Source: Azorinus chamasolen (taxonomy: Eukaryota > Mollusca > Bivalvia > Cardiida > Solecurtidae). Taken from it: DNA of 64,000 nucleotides. The position numbers and the translations under genes were made by a program. Numbering within the stretch: the stretch's first letter is position 1; each line of letters opens with the position of its first letter. Shown one piece after another: positions 53,165-62,716 of this stretch. The notes under the pieces are model-generated. The model was not told the DNA's origin. It did no database searches and saw nothing but the letters and a program-made list of their open reading frames with translations. The DNA is taken from contig OY755236.1 of assembly GCA_963576725.1 (NCBI GenBank), positions 68,728,379 to 68,792,378 of the forward strand, read 5' to 3'.

Positions 53165-53374
53165 TTAATACAGTGCGGGACACCAGTCACTAATGTCCTT
53201 TTCAATCAGTGTAAACCCAGATTAAAGGGCTCTTAGCGGAGCCTTCTCATCAGGGCCTGCATTGTTTGTCATGTTACACTTTTCTTCAGAAAAATCTATA
53301 AATATTCACCATAAGTTTGACCTGTTTGAATTTTGGCATAGTCCATTGAAAAAGTTCAGTATTGTAAGGGTTAA
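53165..53374 (-). mobile_element. MITE family I
   Basis: TTAATACAGTGCGGGAC to CAGTATTGTAAGGGTTAA; hairpin AAAGGGCTCTTAGCGGAGCC. Confidence 0.85.
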
Positions 53375-53388
53375 CCCTTTCTCCACTG

Positions 53389-53625
53389 TTAACCCTTCTC
53401 TTGCTGAATTTTAAAATACATTTCTCCTTCCTTACCCATGCCCTGTTGTATAATTACATATATCTTCACTGTGCTGTACAATCACTGCTGTGGAGTGCAC
53501 TGGTTGCACAATCAACTTGTAAATAGTGCAGACCCTGATGAGACAGCTCCTGCAGGAGCTGTCTCATCTGGGTCTTCACTATTTACTGGTAGGTATATTG
53601 ACGTGAATAGCAAGCGAAGGGTTAA
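53389..53625 (+). mobile_element. MITE family E
   Basis: TTAACCCTTCTCTTGCTG to AGCAAGCGAAGGGTTAA, 237 bases, hairpin perfect through CTCCTGCAGGAG. Confidence 0.93.
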
Positions 53626-53629
53626 AAAT

Positions 53630-53798
53630 AATTCTCGGAGCTCTCAAATTTGGATCTGCTGCACTTGTTTACTACTGATCTGATTTGATCAAGCTTTTGA
53701 GAAACTATTGACTGATCAGTGACAAACAGCTTGGATCCTGATGGTATGCATAGTTTGCAAATGCGAGTCAGATTGCGAACAGCGGGATAAGGGTGTAA
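53630..53798. mobile_element. MITE family H-like
   Basis: TCAAGCTTTTGAGAAACTA, CAGCTTGGATCCTGATGG, then GCGAGTCAGATTGCGAACAG. Sister of the copy at 56160. Confidence 0.6.
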
Positions 53799-54523
53799 TC
53801 CAGGGTACCATAGTGTATATATCTGTTTTCCTGCAATGCTCGGACAAGACTGAGACAAATGAAATTATTCAATTTATCTTGTCTTTGTATTACAAATTAC
53901 CTAGCCACATGTAGACATGGACCCAATTAGGATAAAATCAGTGGATGTTCACTCAGTAGTATTGAATTAAATAAGAGAATCTTTAAATTAACTCTTAACC
54001 AGATGTAAGAAATAATGTCTGCTCAAATTTAGATCTAGTGCAATTTTTAACTCGAGCGTCCGTGTTGTCTTCATTGTCGTCCAAAAACTTTAATGTTGGC
54101 TATAACTTCTTTACTATTCATGTAAATCTTACGAAACTTCACACACTTGTTCACCACAATCTGACCAAGGGCCATAACTCTGTAAGACTTCTTTTTTTTT
54201 TTTGAAAATTATCCACCTTTATGGACTTATGAAATTAAAGTTTAACATGTCTGCCATAGCAACACACCAGACCATCGTTCAGCCATTATAGTACAGGAAT
54301 ACCTCAAGGATAACCACAGAGAGGTTTTACCACACCCACCTATATATTCAGCGCTTTTGAATGCACATATCTTGTGTGAAAAGAGCTCTATATAAATGCG
54401 GTATAATAATATTATAGCCCTGATCTGTTCTCTTGTGGCTATTCATTGAATCCATACATTTAATCATGCTTAAAAGGGCGCCACTTTGAAACCTGCAGTG
54501 CAATTGGGAGCACTCTATACAAT
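53799..54523. other. Mostly single-copy; HINE-like body relic at about 54049-54240
   Basis: TTTTTAACTCGAGCGTCC, then GGCTATAACTTCTTTACTATTC and GGGCCATAACTCTGTAAG look like one old body unit. Confidence 0.45.
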
Positions 54524-54664
54524 AGGAGCAAAAGCTCTAGTGATCACAATGGTTTCAAACTACAAAATTCTAAAACAAAATCCTTTTCTCTAGTTAATGT
54601 TCCTTTTCGGTAGATTTATTCAAAGTGGTTGGACCTAAGAATAGCCTATGAGGGAATGGGTTAA
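54524..54664 (-). mobile_element. MITE family C, left part lost
   Basis: AGGAGCAAAAGCTCTAGTG, CACAATGGTTTCAAACTAC, CTCCTTTTCGG-like block, right end TATGAGGGAATGGGTTAA. Confidence 0.8.
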
Positions 54665-54959
54665 CGCTTTGAGGTAAATAGTGTACTTCTGTTTTGGTTG
54701 TTTCCTATCAAAATTCAATATGATACCCGTTATTTGAGAATGAATGACTTGTGTGAAAATAACCTTAAAGATGAAGTTTTAACCACCCCATCCCTTCTCA
54801 ATAGATTTGACATTAAACATTTTGCATTGGAAGTAATAGACACTAATTGATGGTTATTTATGGCATACTATAATTATTCAAGAAAAAGTTTCAGTTCATC
54901 TTTAATATTGTGAAACCTACTGTTTTATCTTTAATAAACACTCTCGGGGGCATAATACC

Positions 54960-55425
54960 TTTTCAAAAGGAGCTCCTTGCATTTTGTACACAGTTAGGGG
55001 AGCTTTCTATATTGTTTCCTGTCTGCATTAAGCTTAACCCTTTCCCTGTTCTGTGTTTATTCCAAATTTCGATACCTCATAACTGCATATTCATGGGCCA
55101 AATAGTTATATTGAAATATGGTAGGTGTAACATAGTAGCCACTTTTGAAACTAAACAGATCTATCAAATTTCATTAGCAAACAGAGCAGACCCTGAATTC
55201 AGACGGCTCCTGTATGAGCCGTCTGATCTGGGTCTACTCTGTTTGTAAATGCGTGAAAAGGCGTTTATAATGAAGGAAAGGGTTAATGCATTACTTTCAG
55301 TCTGCAATTATTTTTATCGTGCTCCTAGAAGTGCTTTCTACATAGCTTTCAGTCTGCATTGAACTATCACCCGTATTTTGAAAGAACCTGTATTTATTTA
55401 AGGGTTACGATGTAGGGTTTTAATT
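54960..55425. mobile_element. MITE family D2 remnant split by a B element
   Basis: GGAGCTTTCTATATTG, CTGTCTGCATTAAGC on the left; TGCATTACTTTCAGTCTGC, GAACTATCACCCG on the right. Confidence 0.6.
55034..55286 (+). mobile_element. MITE family B inserted at TTAA in D2
   Basis: TTAACCCTTTCCCTGTTC to ATGAAGGAAAGGGTTAA, 253 bases; hairpin complete apart from a two-base insertion. Confidence 0.92.
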
Positions 55426-55766
55426 GTTTTATTGATTGTTAGCCATATAGCTGAATAAGTCAATTTGGCACCAACTTTCATAGGGTAGACTGATCAAACT
55501 GCTCCTATATGTAGGGGTCACCTGATGTCAGTCTCTCTGTACCTAGGTCAGCTTGTTAATTTTTCTTATCCGAGCTATAAGTTTTCAGCAATTATTAAAG
55601 GATTTCAATGAAACTTAACCAGACAACCTTATCATCAAGAGAAAATGTGCATACCACATCATTATAATATTCTGGTCAGAGGAGTATTTCACAATTTTTT
55701 GTCCCTGAGTCTATTCAAAATATCACATAATATCACAAATCCTCACAAGCACTTTCATGGGGATAT

Positions 55767-56056
55767 TAACCTTTTCCTTCATATAAAAGTTTACAATATA
55801 AACATTCAGCTAATAAATATTCATGTGTTTTGACGCATTTGCAAACAGAGTAGACCCAGATCAGACGGCTCCTGCAGGAGCCGTCTGATCAGGGTCTGCT
55901 CTGTTTGCTAATAGAATTTGATAGATCTGTTTCCTTGCTTTCTAAAATGTCTACAATGTTACACCTTCCATAATTATTTCTTTATAACTATTTTCCTAAT
56001 GAATATTCAGTAGGTATTGAAATTTGGAATAAATACAGAACAGGGAAAGGAGTTAA
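55767..56056 (-). mobile_element. MITE family B with extra A-type segment
   Basis: TTAACCTTTTCCTTCATATA, then 38 extra bases containing CTAATAAATATTCATG, then GACGCATTTGCAAACAGAG and the rest of B to CAGGGAAAGGAGTTAA. Confidence 0.85.
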
Positions 56057-56159
56057 TCACCTTCAAGTTATGGTACTCTTGGTTTGTGTCTGAATCATCC
56101 TCAACTGAAATTGCTTTGGAACTGAATTGCAAGATATCTCATGAGGTTTCAATTAACCC

Positions 56160-56375
56160 CAATCCTGCTGCCAAAAAAATACTGTCTGCTCAAATTTGAT
56201 CTTCTGCAGTTTTGACTCATTCTGATTCTATCAAGCTTTTGAGAAACTTAATTCACCAAATGTCAAGCAGCATGGATCCTGATGAGATGCAGTCAGTTAC
56301 TGGCGTTTCATCTGGATTCAATAATTATGTTTGTCAATGGGTGTCAGGTTGCAGATAGTAGGCAAAAGGTTAGTA
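56160..56375. mobile_element. MITE family H-like
   Basis: CTGTCTGCTCAAATTTGATC, CAAGCTTTTGAGAAACTTA, CATGGATCCTGATGAGATGC facing TTTCATCTGGATTC. Confidence 0.65.
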
Positions 56376-56744
56376 GTTTTTATGACTTCTTCATCAGGAG
56401 TGAGAAATATTGTCGGGGATTGGATAAAACGTGCTGAGAAATAAAATGCAAATCCTATTGACATTTTTATAACATCTTTTCAGTTGTTTTGAATGTTTCA
56501 TATCTGTCAGATAGTCCCACAGGAGCCTGTTGCCAGTAGAAACTCAGAGCCTTTAATTATTTGCAGTTACAGTCTCCTGGTGACTATACAACTGTATTAT
56601 ATTTTCAGTAATACCGGTACTGCTCAATTTCCCCGTGTATAATAGGCATTTCAATTTTATAACATTTCACCGTCTTTTTCACGTCAAAACATATAAAATC
56701 TTGGCGATAATTCATTATGTTCAAAAAGCAGACACAGACTTTTA
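56376..56744. other. Single-copy stretch
   Basis: Nothing recognised. Confidence 0.5.
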
Positions 56745-57079
56745 TCCCTTTACTCCATAGATACTTCTTGCAAACAGATCTAGAGTAGACCCAGATCAGG
56801 TGATGCTTACAGGTGCCGCCTGATTAGAGTGGGCTGTTGCTTATTGAATTACATGTATATAGATTTTGTATATAATTGTACAGTTTCTGTCCATGTTAAA
56901 ACATCTTGTGTAGCCATTTCAAAAAGTAAAGAAACACAGATCTTTCAAATTCCTTAAGCAAACATAGCAGACCCTGATCAGACGGCTCCTATAGGCGTGT
57001 ACATGTGCTATTATAAAAATTAATCCAATAATATGTGTTATTTTCTCTTACATGAGCACTATACAGGGAAAGGGTTAAT
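56745..57079 (-). mobile_element. MITE family A containing a B fragment
   Basis: CCCTTTACTCCATAGATAC to ACAGGGAAAGGGTTAA. At 56913-56995 lies a B piece in the opposite orientation (CAAAAAGTAAAGAAACACAG to GGCTCCTATAGG). Confidence 0.8.
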
Positions 57080-57218
57080 GATATCAAGTTTCTGCTGTGA
57101 CAGAGATGTAAACATCATTTATAATTGTCATCTTCATGTTTGTCACCTGTCCACCAGAAACTGTTTTGTATACCGTACCTTGTATACGGAGTGGACATTG
57201 ACTAATATAGTATGCTGT

Positions 57219-57390
57219 AAAGTCTGATCAGGGTCTACTCAGTTTGCTTACATGGAATTACATAGATCTGATTCTGCAGTTTCTGCCATGACCAAAGTTT
57301 CTTTATAAAAAAGTTTCATATACCATAACGAAATTACAGCTAATAAATATTCATGATACCATTATTTCTTGCATAAATATTCATCAGATA
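57219..57390 (-). mobile_element. MITE family A, left part lost
   Basis: GTCTGATCAGGGTCTACTC to ATAAATATTCATCAGATAAT. Confidence 0.75.
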
Positions 57391-57532
57391 ATTATAGAGT
57401 TATGTGTTTTTTCAAAAGACGTGCTAATCTTATCTGCATGTAAATTGTTTGCATAGGTAAACATTGTGCAGCTAGTGTGCAAATAAAGCTTTGAGTGATG
57501 AATTAAATGGAAGTGGAAGGATCTATTATTGT

Positions 57533-57728
57533 TTAACCCTTTCCTCCATAAATACGCCTTTCTACGCCTCTGTAATAACAACTTCTTGAAACTATTGTAT
57601 GCTCTATTTATCACAATGGTTTCAAACTACAAAATTTAAAATTTTACTTTTCTCTAGTAAATGCTTCTTTTTGGTAGATTTATTCAAAGAGGTTGGGTCT
57701 AAAAATAGCCTATGGAGGAAAGGGTTAA
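57533..57728 (-). mobile_element. MITE family C, one arm shortened
   Basis: TTAACCCTTTCCTCCATAAA to CTATGGAGGAAAGGGTTAA; AACTATTGTATGCTC replaces the left arm. Confidence 0.88.
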
Positions 57729-57958
57729 CTCCATAAATACACCTTTCTATGCCTCTTGCAAACAGAGTAGACCCAGATGAGATGGCTCCTATAGGAACTG
57801 TCTGATCAGGGTCTGCTCCGTTTGCTTATGATGTAATGCATATGTGAGTCAACAGTTTCTGCCATGGTAAAAAATTCCTGTGTCCATTGTAACAATCAAA
57901 CTAACTAATGTTCATGGTGTGGTTATTTCATACATAAATATTCATGGAGTAAAAGGTT
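57725..57958 (-). mobile_element. MITE family A, directly beside C
   Basis: TTAACTCCATAAATACACC left end (CCCTTTA lost), hairpin, right end TCATGGAGTAAAAGG. Confidence 0.85.
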
Positions 57959-57978
57959 TCAGTAAAATCCAATTAGTA

Positions 57979-58151
57979 TTAATCCTTTCCTCCATAAATA
58001 CGCCTTTCTACGACTCTGTAAAAGTCACTTTTTGAAACCATTGTTTCAGAACTACAAAATTCTAAAAAACAATTCCTTTTCTCTAGTTAATGCTCCTTTT
58101 CGGTAGATTTATTCAATGAGGTTGGATCTAAAAATAGCCTATGAGGGTTAA
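57979..58151 (-). mobile_element. MITE family C, palindrome collapsed
   Basis: TTAATCCTTTCCTCC to GCCTATGAGGGTTAA; AAACCATTGTTTCAG replaces the core. Confidence 0.85.
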
Positions 58152-58545
58152 AAGGTAAAAATTTGTAAAGCATATGCCAGAATTGTAAGGAGAGAGCTCT
58201 CATTGTTTACCAATGATATTTTAACTAATTTCCTGCATCTAAAAGGTTATTGTTGTGTACTGGGATTGCTGAAGAACATGACTGTTAGTCTTCACCCTGT
58301 ACTCAATAGATACTTCTTTTTACACCTTTGCAAACAAAGTAGACCCATAGCAGATGACTCCTGCAGAGCCTTCTGATCAGGGTCTGTTCTGTTTGCTTAT
58401 GAAATAATATAGATTTGATTTTACAGTTTTTCTCAAGATAAAAAATGCCCATTGGTCATAGTGCCAGCATTAAAATTCAGATAACCCTTTACTCCATGAA
58501 TATTCATGTAAGAAACAATGGTATCATGAATATTAATTAGGTGCA

Positions 58546-59006
58546 TTTTTAGCTCCACTTTTTCAAAAAGTGGAGCTATTGTCATGACCCTCTCGTCGGC
58601 GTCGGCGTTGGTTAACCTTTTTGTTAAGGTCCTTTTCTCAGAAACCATCAAAGATATTTGGATCATATTTGGTATGTATGTTTACTATCACAAGGGGAAC
58701 CCATTTCACAAGGGTAGGTAACCCTAAAATTAATTTTGCCATAGTTATGCCCCTTTTTCGACTTAGAATTTTCATTGTTGGTTAAGTTTTATGTTCAGGT
58801 CCATATCTAAGAAACTGTCCAAGACATTTGGTTCAAATTTGGTATGCATGTTAACTATTACAAGGGGGGGGGGGGGCCTATTCCACAAGGGCAGGTAACC
58901 TTATAATTAATTTTGCAATAGTTATCTGCCCTTTCTGACTTAGACTTCCACTACACTATCCAGCACTTAAGAAAGTGGAGCGCGCTGTCTGCGGACAGCT
59001 CTTGTT
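58546..59006 (+). mobile_element. HINE-like element, AGCTCCAC type, innermost
   Basis: TTTTTAGCTCCACTTTTTC pairs with AAAAAGTGGAGCTATTGTC; two body units with GTTAAGTTTTATGTTCAGG; 3' hairpin CTGTCTGCGGACAG then CTCTTGTTA. It lies in the T run of GTGCATTTTT. Confidence 0.92.
58866..58878 (+). repeat. Poly-G tract
   Basis: CAAGG followed by about a dozen G inside the element body. Confidence 0.9.
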
Positions 59007-59362
59007 ATATTTTACAATAGCGTTATGAGCACAGATGTTATTGGCCATGGCAGAAAATGTAGAAACATACATATATATTGTTTCATAAGCAAACACAGCA
59101 GACCCTGATCAGACGGCTCCTACAGGAACCATCTGATCTGGCCAATCTACTCAGTTTGCAAAAACGTAGAAAGGTGTATTTATGGAGTAAAGGGTTAAGA
59201 TTAATGATGTTATTATTTCTTTCATTAATATTCATGGAGTAAAGGATTAATTTTGTTTTAAAAATTTAATATATTTGAGTGATTCTACAAACATGACTTA
59301 TTGGTTCAGGCATTTTGCACACAATATAGGCCTAAGGTAGCACTGTTTGTCATTCAGAATCT

Positions 59363-59612
59363 TTTACCCTTTCCCTGTTGTATGTTTATTTCAAATTTCA
59401 ATACCTATTGAATATTCATGAATAAAGTAGTTATAATGAAATATGGAAAGTAGAATTTTTTAGCCATTTTAGAAAGTAAATAAACAGATCTTTCAAATTC
59501 CATCATCAAATGAGCAGACCCTGATCAGACGGCTCCTCCAGGAGCGTCTGATCTGTGTCTACTCTGTTTGCAAATGTGTGAAAACACGTTTATTATTAGG
59601 GAAAGGGTTTAA
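59363..59612 (+). mobile_element. MITE family B
   Basis: TTACCCTTTCCCTGTTG to TTAGGGAAAGGGTTTAA; a J right-end remnant (CACTGTTTGTCATTCAG) precedes it. Confidence 0.88.
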
Positions 59613-59750
59613 ATAAGCAAATTATGCACATTCATACTGAACCATTAAATGATGATGAACCCTTCAGAAGATTGAACAAGCTGTTTAAAAACAAATATAT
59701 GTGTTATGGAATTGACAAGATTCTATGTATATTTGCTTGATTACTTTCAG

Positions 59751-59842
59751 GTGGTTCCCAAGGACTATAAGACTATGGCTGCCCTCTCCAAGGCTATTTC
59801 AAAAAACGTCCTCTTCTCCCACCTGGATGACACAGAGAGAAG
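59751..59842 (+). CDS. PRKAR1: PRKAR1 exon: start of cyclic-nucleotide-binding domain A
   Basis: 92 bases encoding [19 protein letters not shown], then [11 protein letters not shown] and the first two bases of a Ser codon (phase 0 in, phase 2 out). Acceptor TTACTTTCAG and donor AGGTAAGT are strong. [11 protein letters not shown] and the NVLFSHLDD helices are hallmark RI residues leading into the first cAMP-binding domain, the helical N3A region that contacts the catalytic subunit. It follows YVKK of the previous exon without a break. A family C MITE begins about 40 bases downstream of the donor. Confidence 0.96.
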
Positions 59843-59883
59843 GTAAGTTCTCTTCATATAAGGAGCAGTTACTGTTGTCCCTC

Positions 59884-60112
59884 TTAACCCATTCCTCCAT
59901 GAGCTATTTTTAGACCCAATCTCTTTGAATGAATCTACCCAAAAGAAGTATTTACTAGAGAAAAGTAAAATTTTAGAATTTTGTAGTTTGAAACCATTGT
60001 GATAAATAGAGCATTTGCTCCTATAGGAGCAAAATGCTCTATTTGTCACAATGGTTTCAAGAAGTGGTTATTACAGAGGCGTAGAAAGGCGTAGTTATAG
60101 AGGAAAGGGTTA
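59884..60112 (+). mobile_element. MITE family C, intact, beside an exon
   Basis: TTAACCCATTCCTCCATGAG to AGAGGAAAGGGTTATAA; palindrome nearly perfect (GAGCATTTGCTCC centre). Begins 42 bases after the PRKAR1 exon end. Confidence 0.93.
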
Positions 60113-60284
60113 TAAAAATTATAAATTATAAATTTATATAAATTCCTTTTCACGTATTTGCAAATAGAGTAGACCCAGCTCAGATGACTGCTATATATCA
60201 AAATCGTGATGATATTCCAAGTTACTTAGGATCACCTCAGAAACCTGACTAGCTGTTACTTTACTGAAAGGAGAAGATTTACCC

Positions 60285-60497
60285 TAACTACCGTAAGTAT
60301 TCAAACAGACAGACTTAGGCTAATAGTGCAGACCCAGATCAAACTGCTCCTTCAGGACTAGTTTGATGAGGGTCTACATTGCAGCTATGTCAGTCTGCTT
60401 AAAAATTATCAGAATGGTTCCAAATTGGCTTGCTTAGATTAACATACCCATGGAGAGGGGAGATATTGGATGTCTTAATACTTAGAGCAATTATGGT
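60285..60497. mobile_element. MITE family K
   Basis: TAACTACCGTAAGTATTC left end, hairpin TAGTGCAGACCCAGATC, GGAGAGGGGAGATATTGG, right end TTAATACTTAGAGCAATTA. Confidence 0.7.
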
Positions 60498-60667
60498 AGT
60501 CTAAGAGTTTGTAATAGGACACTCCTTTTAAAGGAAATCTTACAAGGTCGGAAATAAGACATTATTATAGAAGAAGCGAGTATCAAGGTGCTTTTATTGC
60601 GTCCTCTATATATTAAGTCTCTGTAGCTTTAATTGAGTCCTCTCTATCTATATATCAAGTCTTTGAA

Positions 60668-60770
60668 TGCTAGCGATGACTGTGATAAGGCAAGCAGTTT
60701 GGATACAGATGAAATGTTTGCAAGCTGTGTCTTATCAAAATCTAAATTGACACTTGAATCATGTTTTTAT
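60668..60770. mobile_element. MITE family H, short decayed form
   Basis: GCAGTTTGGATACAGATG facing TCTTATCAAAATCTAAATTG. Confidence 0.45.
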
Positions 60771-61184
60771 TTAACCATTTCTCTAATGAACATTTGATGG
60801 TCACTTTATGAATATTCATTAACTTGATTTTTAGCTTGTCTGTTTCGAAGAAATCACGAGCTATTGTCGTAACTCCGGCATCCGTGGCGTCATTGTAACA
60901 TTAACCATAACTTCTTCAATTTTTGATTTATAACCTTCATTTTTGGTATGCATGTTCGCTGACAATGACGACAGCAAGCGTTGGCACCCACTCGCGGTGC
61001 TCTTGTTATAATGTAATATGTTCAAGAAAATGTTTTGCTTTGACAAAAACTGTAGGATCAGATCTATATAATTCCACAAGCTAACAGAGCAGACCCTGAT
61101 CAGATGGCTCCTACAGCAGCCGTCTGATCTGAGTCTACTGTGTTTGCAAAGGCATGAGAAAGTGTTTGTATGAAGGAAAGGATT
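60771..61184 (+). mobile_element. MITE family A hosting a small S element
   Basis: TTAACCATTTCTCTAATG to CATTAACTTGATTTT, then from TATAATGTAATATG through a complete hairpin to ATGAAGGAAAGGATTCA. Confidence 0.8.
60828..61008 (+). mobile_element. HINE-like element S, minimal copy inserted in A
   Basis: TTTTTAGCTTGTCTG pairs with CACGAGCTATTGTCG; end GCGTTGGCACCCACTCGCGG, TGCTCTTGTTA. Confidence 0.85.
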
Positions 61185-61517
61185 CATAGTGCTGACTGTA
61201 CTACCAAAGAAAGCACTCAAACAGTTACAAACAGTGCAGATCCAGCGCAGTCACTGAATTAGCATCTTACTAATGACAGTCTTGTTCTTATCGACTGCTT
61301 TGTATATCCGCATTTAAAAAAAAAAAGATATCCGAGAAAAGAGGGTTTCATTGATTGTGAAAGTAATTGGTTTGTCATGTTCGAATGAACAAAACTATTT
61401 CAGAAACAAGGAATTTTATGTTTTACGTCAATGTTTCGCTGATAAACATCTTTACATCATTTTATATACATAGACGATACCTATTACCTTAGTCAACTCC
61501 ATGTACGGTACAGTTGT
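61185..61517. other. Single-copy stretch
   Basis: Nothing recognised beyond a decayed hairpin arm (AAACAGTGCAGATCC, about 61228). Confidence 0.5.
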
Positions 61518-61807
61518 TTAAGTCTTTACTCCATATAAACAAATTTGTATACCATTGCAAACTGTGTTGATGGAGGTCAGACAGCTCTGACAGGAGCTGT
61601 CTTATCATGGTCACTCGAGATCTGTTTGCTTATGAAATAATGTATACAATGTATTTTGATTCTACAGTTTGGCATGGCCAAAATATCTTGTGTTCATATG
61701 CCATGATAAAAATTCAGTTAATAAATATGCATGCCATCATTAAAATTCAGTTAATAAATATTCATGACATAATTACTTACACAATAGATGATGGTGTAAA
61801 GGGTTAA
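61518..61807 (-). mobile_element. MITE family A with internal duplication
   Basis: TTAAGTCTTTACTCC to GTGTAAAGGGTTAA; the block TAAAAATTCAGTTAATAAAT occurs twice (about 61708 and 61740). Confidence 0.88.
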
Positions 61808-62046
61808 CCCTTTCCCTCATATAAACGTGTTTTCACGCATTTGCAAACAGAGTAGACCCAGATCAGACGGCTCCTAGAGGAGCCGTCTGATCAGGGTCTG
61901 CTCTGTTTGCTAATAGAATTTGATAAATATGTTTCTTTGCTTTCTAAAATGTCTGCAATGTTCCAAGTTCCATATTTCTTTATAACTATTTTGTTAATGA
62001 ATATTCAGTAGGTATTGAAATTTGGAATGAACAGGGAAAGGGTTAA
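61804..62046 (-). mobile_element. MITE family B, intact (type copy)
   Basis: 243 bases from TTAACCCTTTCCCTCATA to AACAGGGAAAGGGTTAA. Hairpin GCAAACAGAGTAGACCCAG, ATCAGACGGCTCCTAGAGG, AGCCGTCTGATCAGGGTC, TGCTCTGTTTGC. Shares its left TTAA with the A copy. Confidence 0.95.
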
Positions 62047-62077
62047 CAGACTGACAATTATATCAGCCAAACAAGTA

Positions 62078-62274
62078 CAGTAGCACCTGCCTTAAGCACC
62101 CATCAAAGATAGGTCTATTTTGGGTCTGTAAGGCAGGTGGTAGCTTAATGCAGATCAAATTTATAGGAGCTCCTATAGGAGCTTTCTGCATTTTGCCCTT
62201 TATTAAGCAACCACCTTCTTTTCTAAGACTCCTGGTTTCAATAAATGATTGGCTGCTTAAGACAGGTTTTACAG
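62078..62274. mobile_element. MITE family D1
   Basis: CAGTAGCACCTGCCTTAAG to GACAGGTTTTACAG between TA; core GTGGTAGCTTAATGCAG. Confidence 0.85.
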
Positions 62275-62525
62275 TAAATGGAATGCAGTCCTGTGTGAAC
62301 CAGAGAAAAGTAAGTAAATGGTTCAAACTACAGATATGATGGGCTTTATTCTCTTTACTCTTTGCAGTGTGTACGGCCAAGTTTAGTTTTCAAACTGCAA
62401 CATTTATATAATCTTTGCCATCCATCTGTCTGACCATCATATTGAATGATAAAGCTGTTATGAAAATTTTAAGATTAGATAACTGTTGTTACAAGCAATG
62501 AAAGAAATACAGGTTTTACAAAATA

Positions 62526-62680
62526 CAGATTGTAGCTTAATGCAGATTGAAAGGAATGTAGAAAGCTCCTGCAGCTTTCTGCATGGATATCATTCTGCAT
62601 TAGGCAACCATCTGCGTACAAAATGCAAGAAGCTCCTTTTAAAAATATGTAATGCCTCCATGAGTGCTTATTAGAAATAG
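62526..62680. mobile_element. MITE family D fragment
   Basis: TGTAGCTTAATGCAGATTG facing ATTCTGCATTAGGCAACC; then GCAAGAAGCTCCTTTT as at 15771-15880. Ends 37 bases before an exon. Confidence 0.75.
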
Positions 62681-62716
62681 TACTGTATGATGACCCAATT
62701 TATCTAAATTTTTCAG

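Larger units (their letters stand above)
58481..59198 (+). mobile_element. MITE family A inserted in the outer A copy
   Basis: ATAACCCTTTACTCC left end and GGAGTAAAGGGTTAA right end; its own AT-rich block is split by a HINE-like element. Confidence 0.9.
58290..59250 (-). mobile_element. MITE family A (outer host of a three-level nest)
   Basis: CACCCTGTACTCAATAGATAC to TTAAAATTCAGAT on the left, GATTAATGATGTTATTATTTC to GGAGTAAAGGATTAA on the right of the inner copy. Confidence 0.88.
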
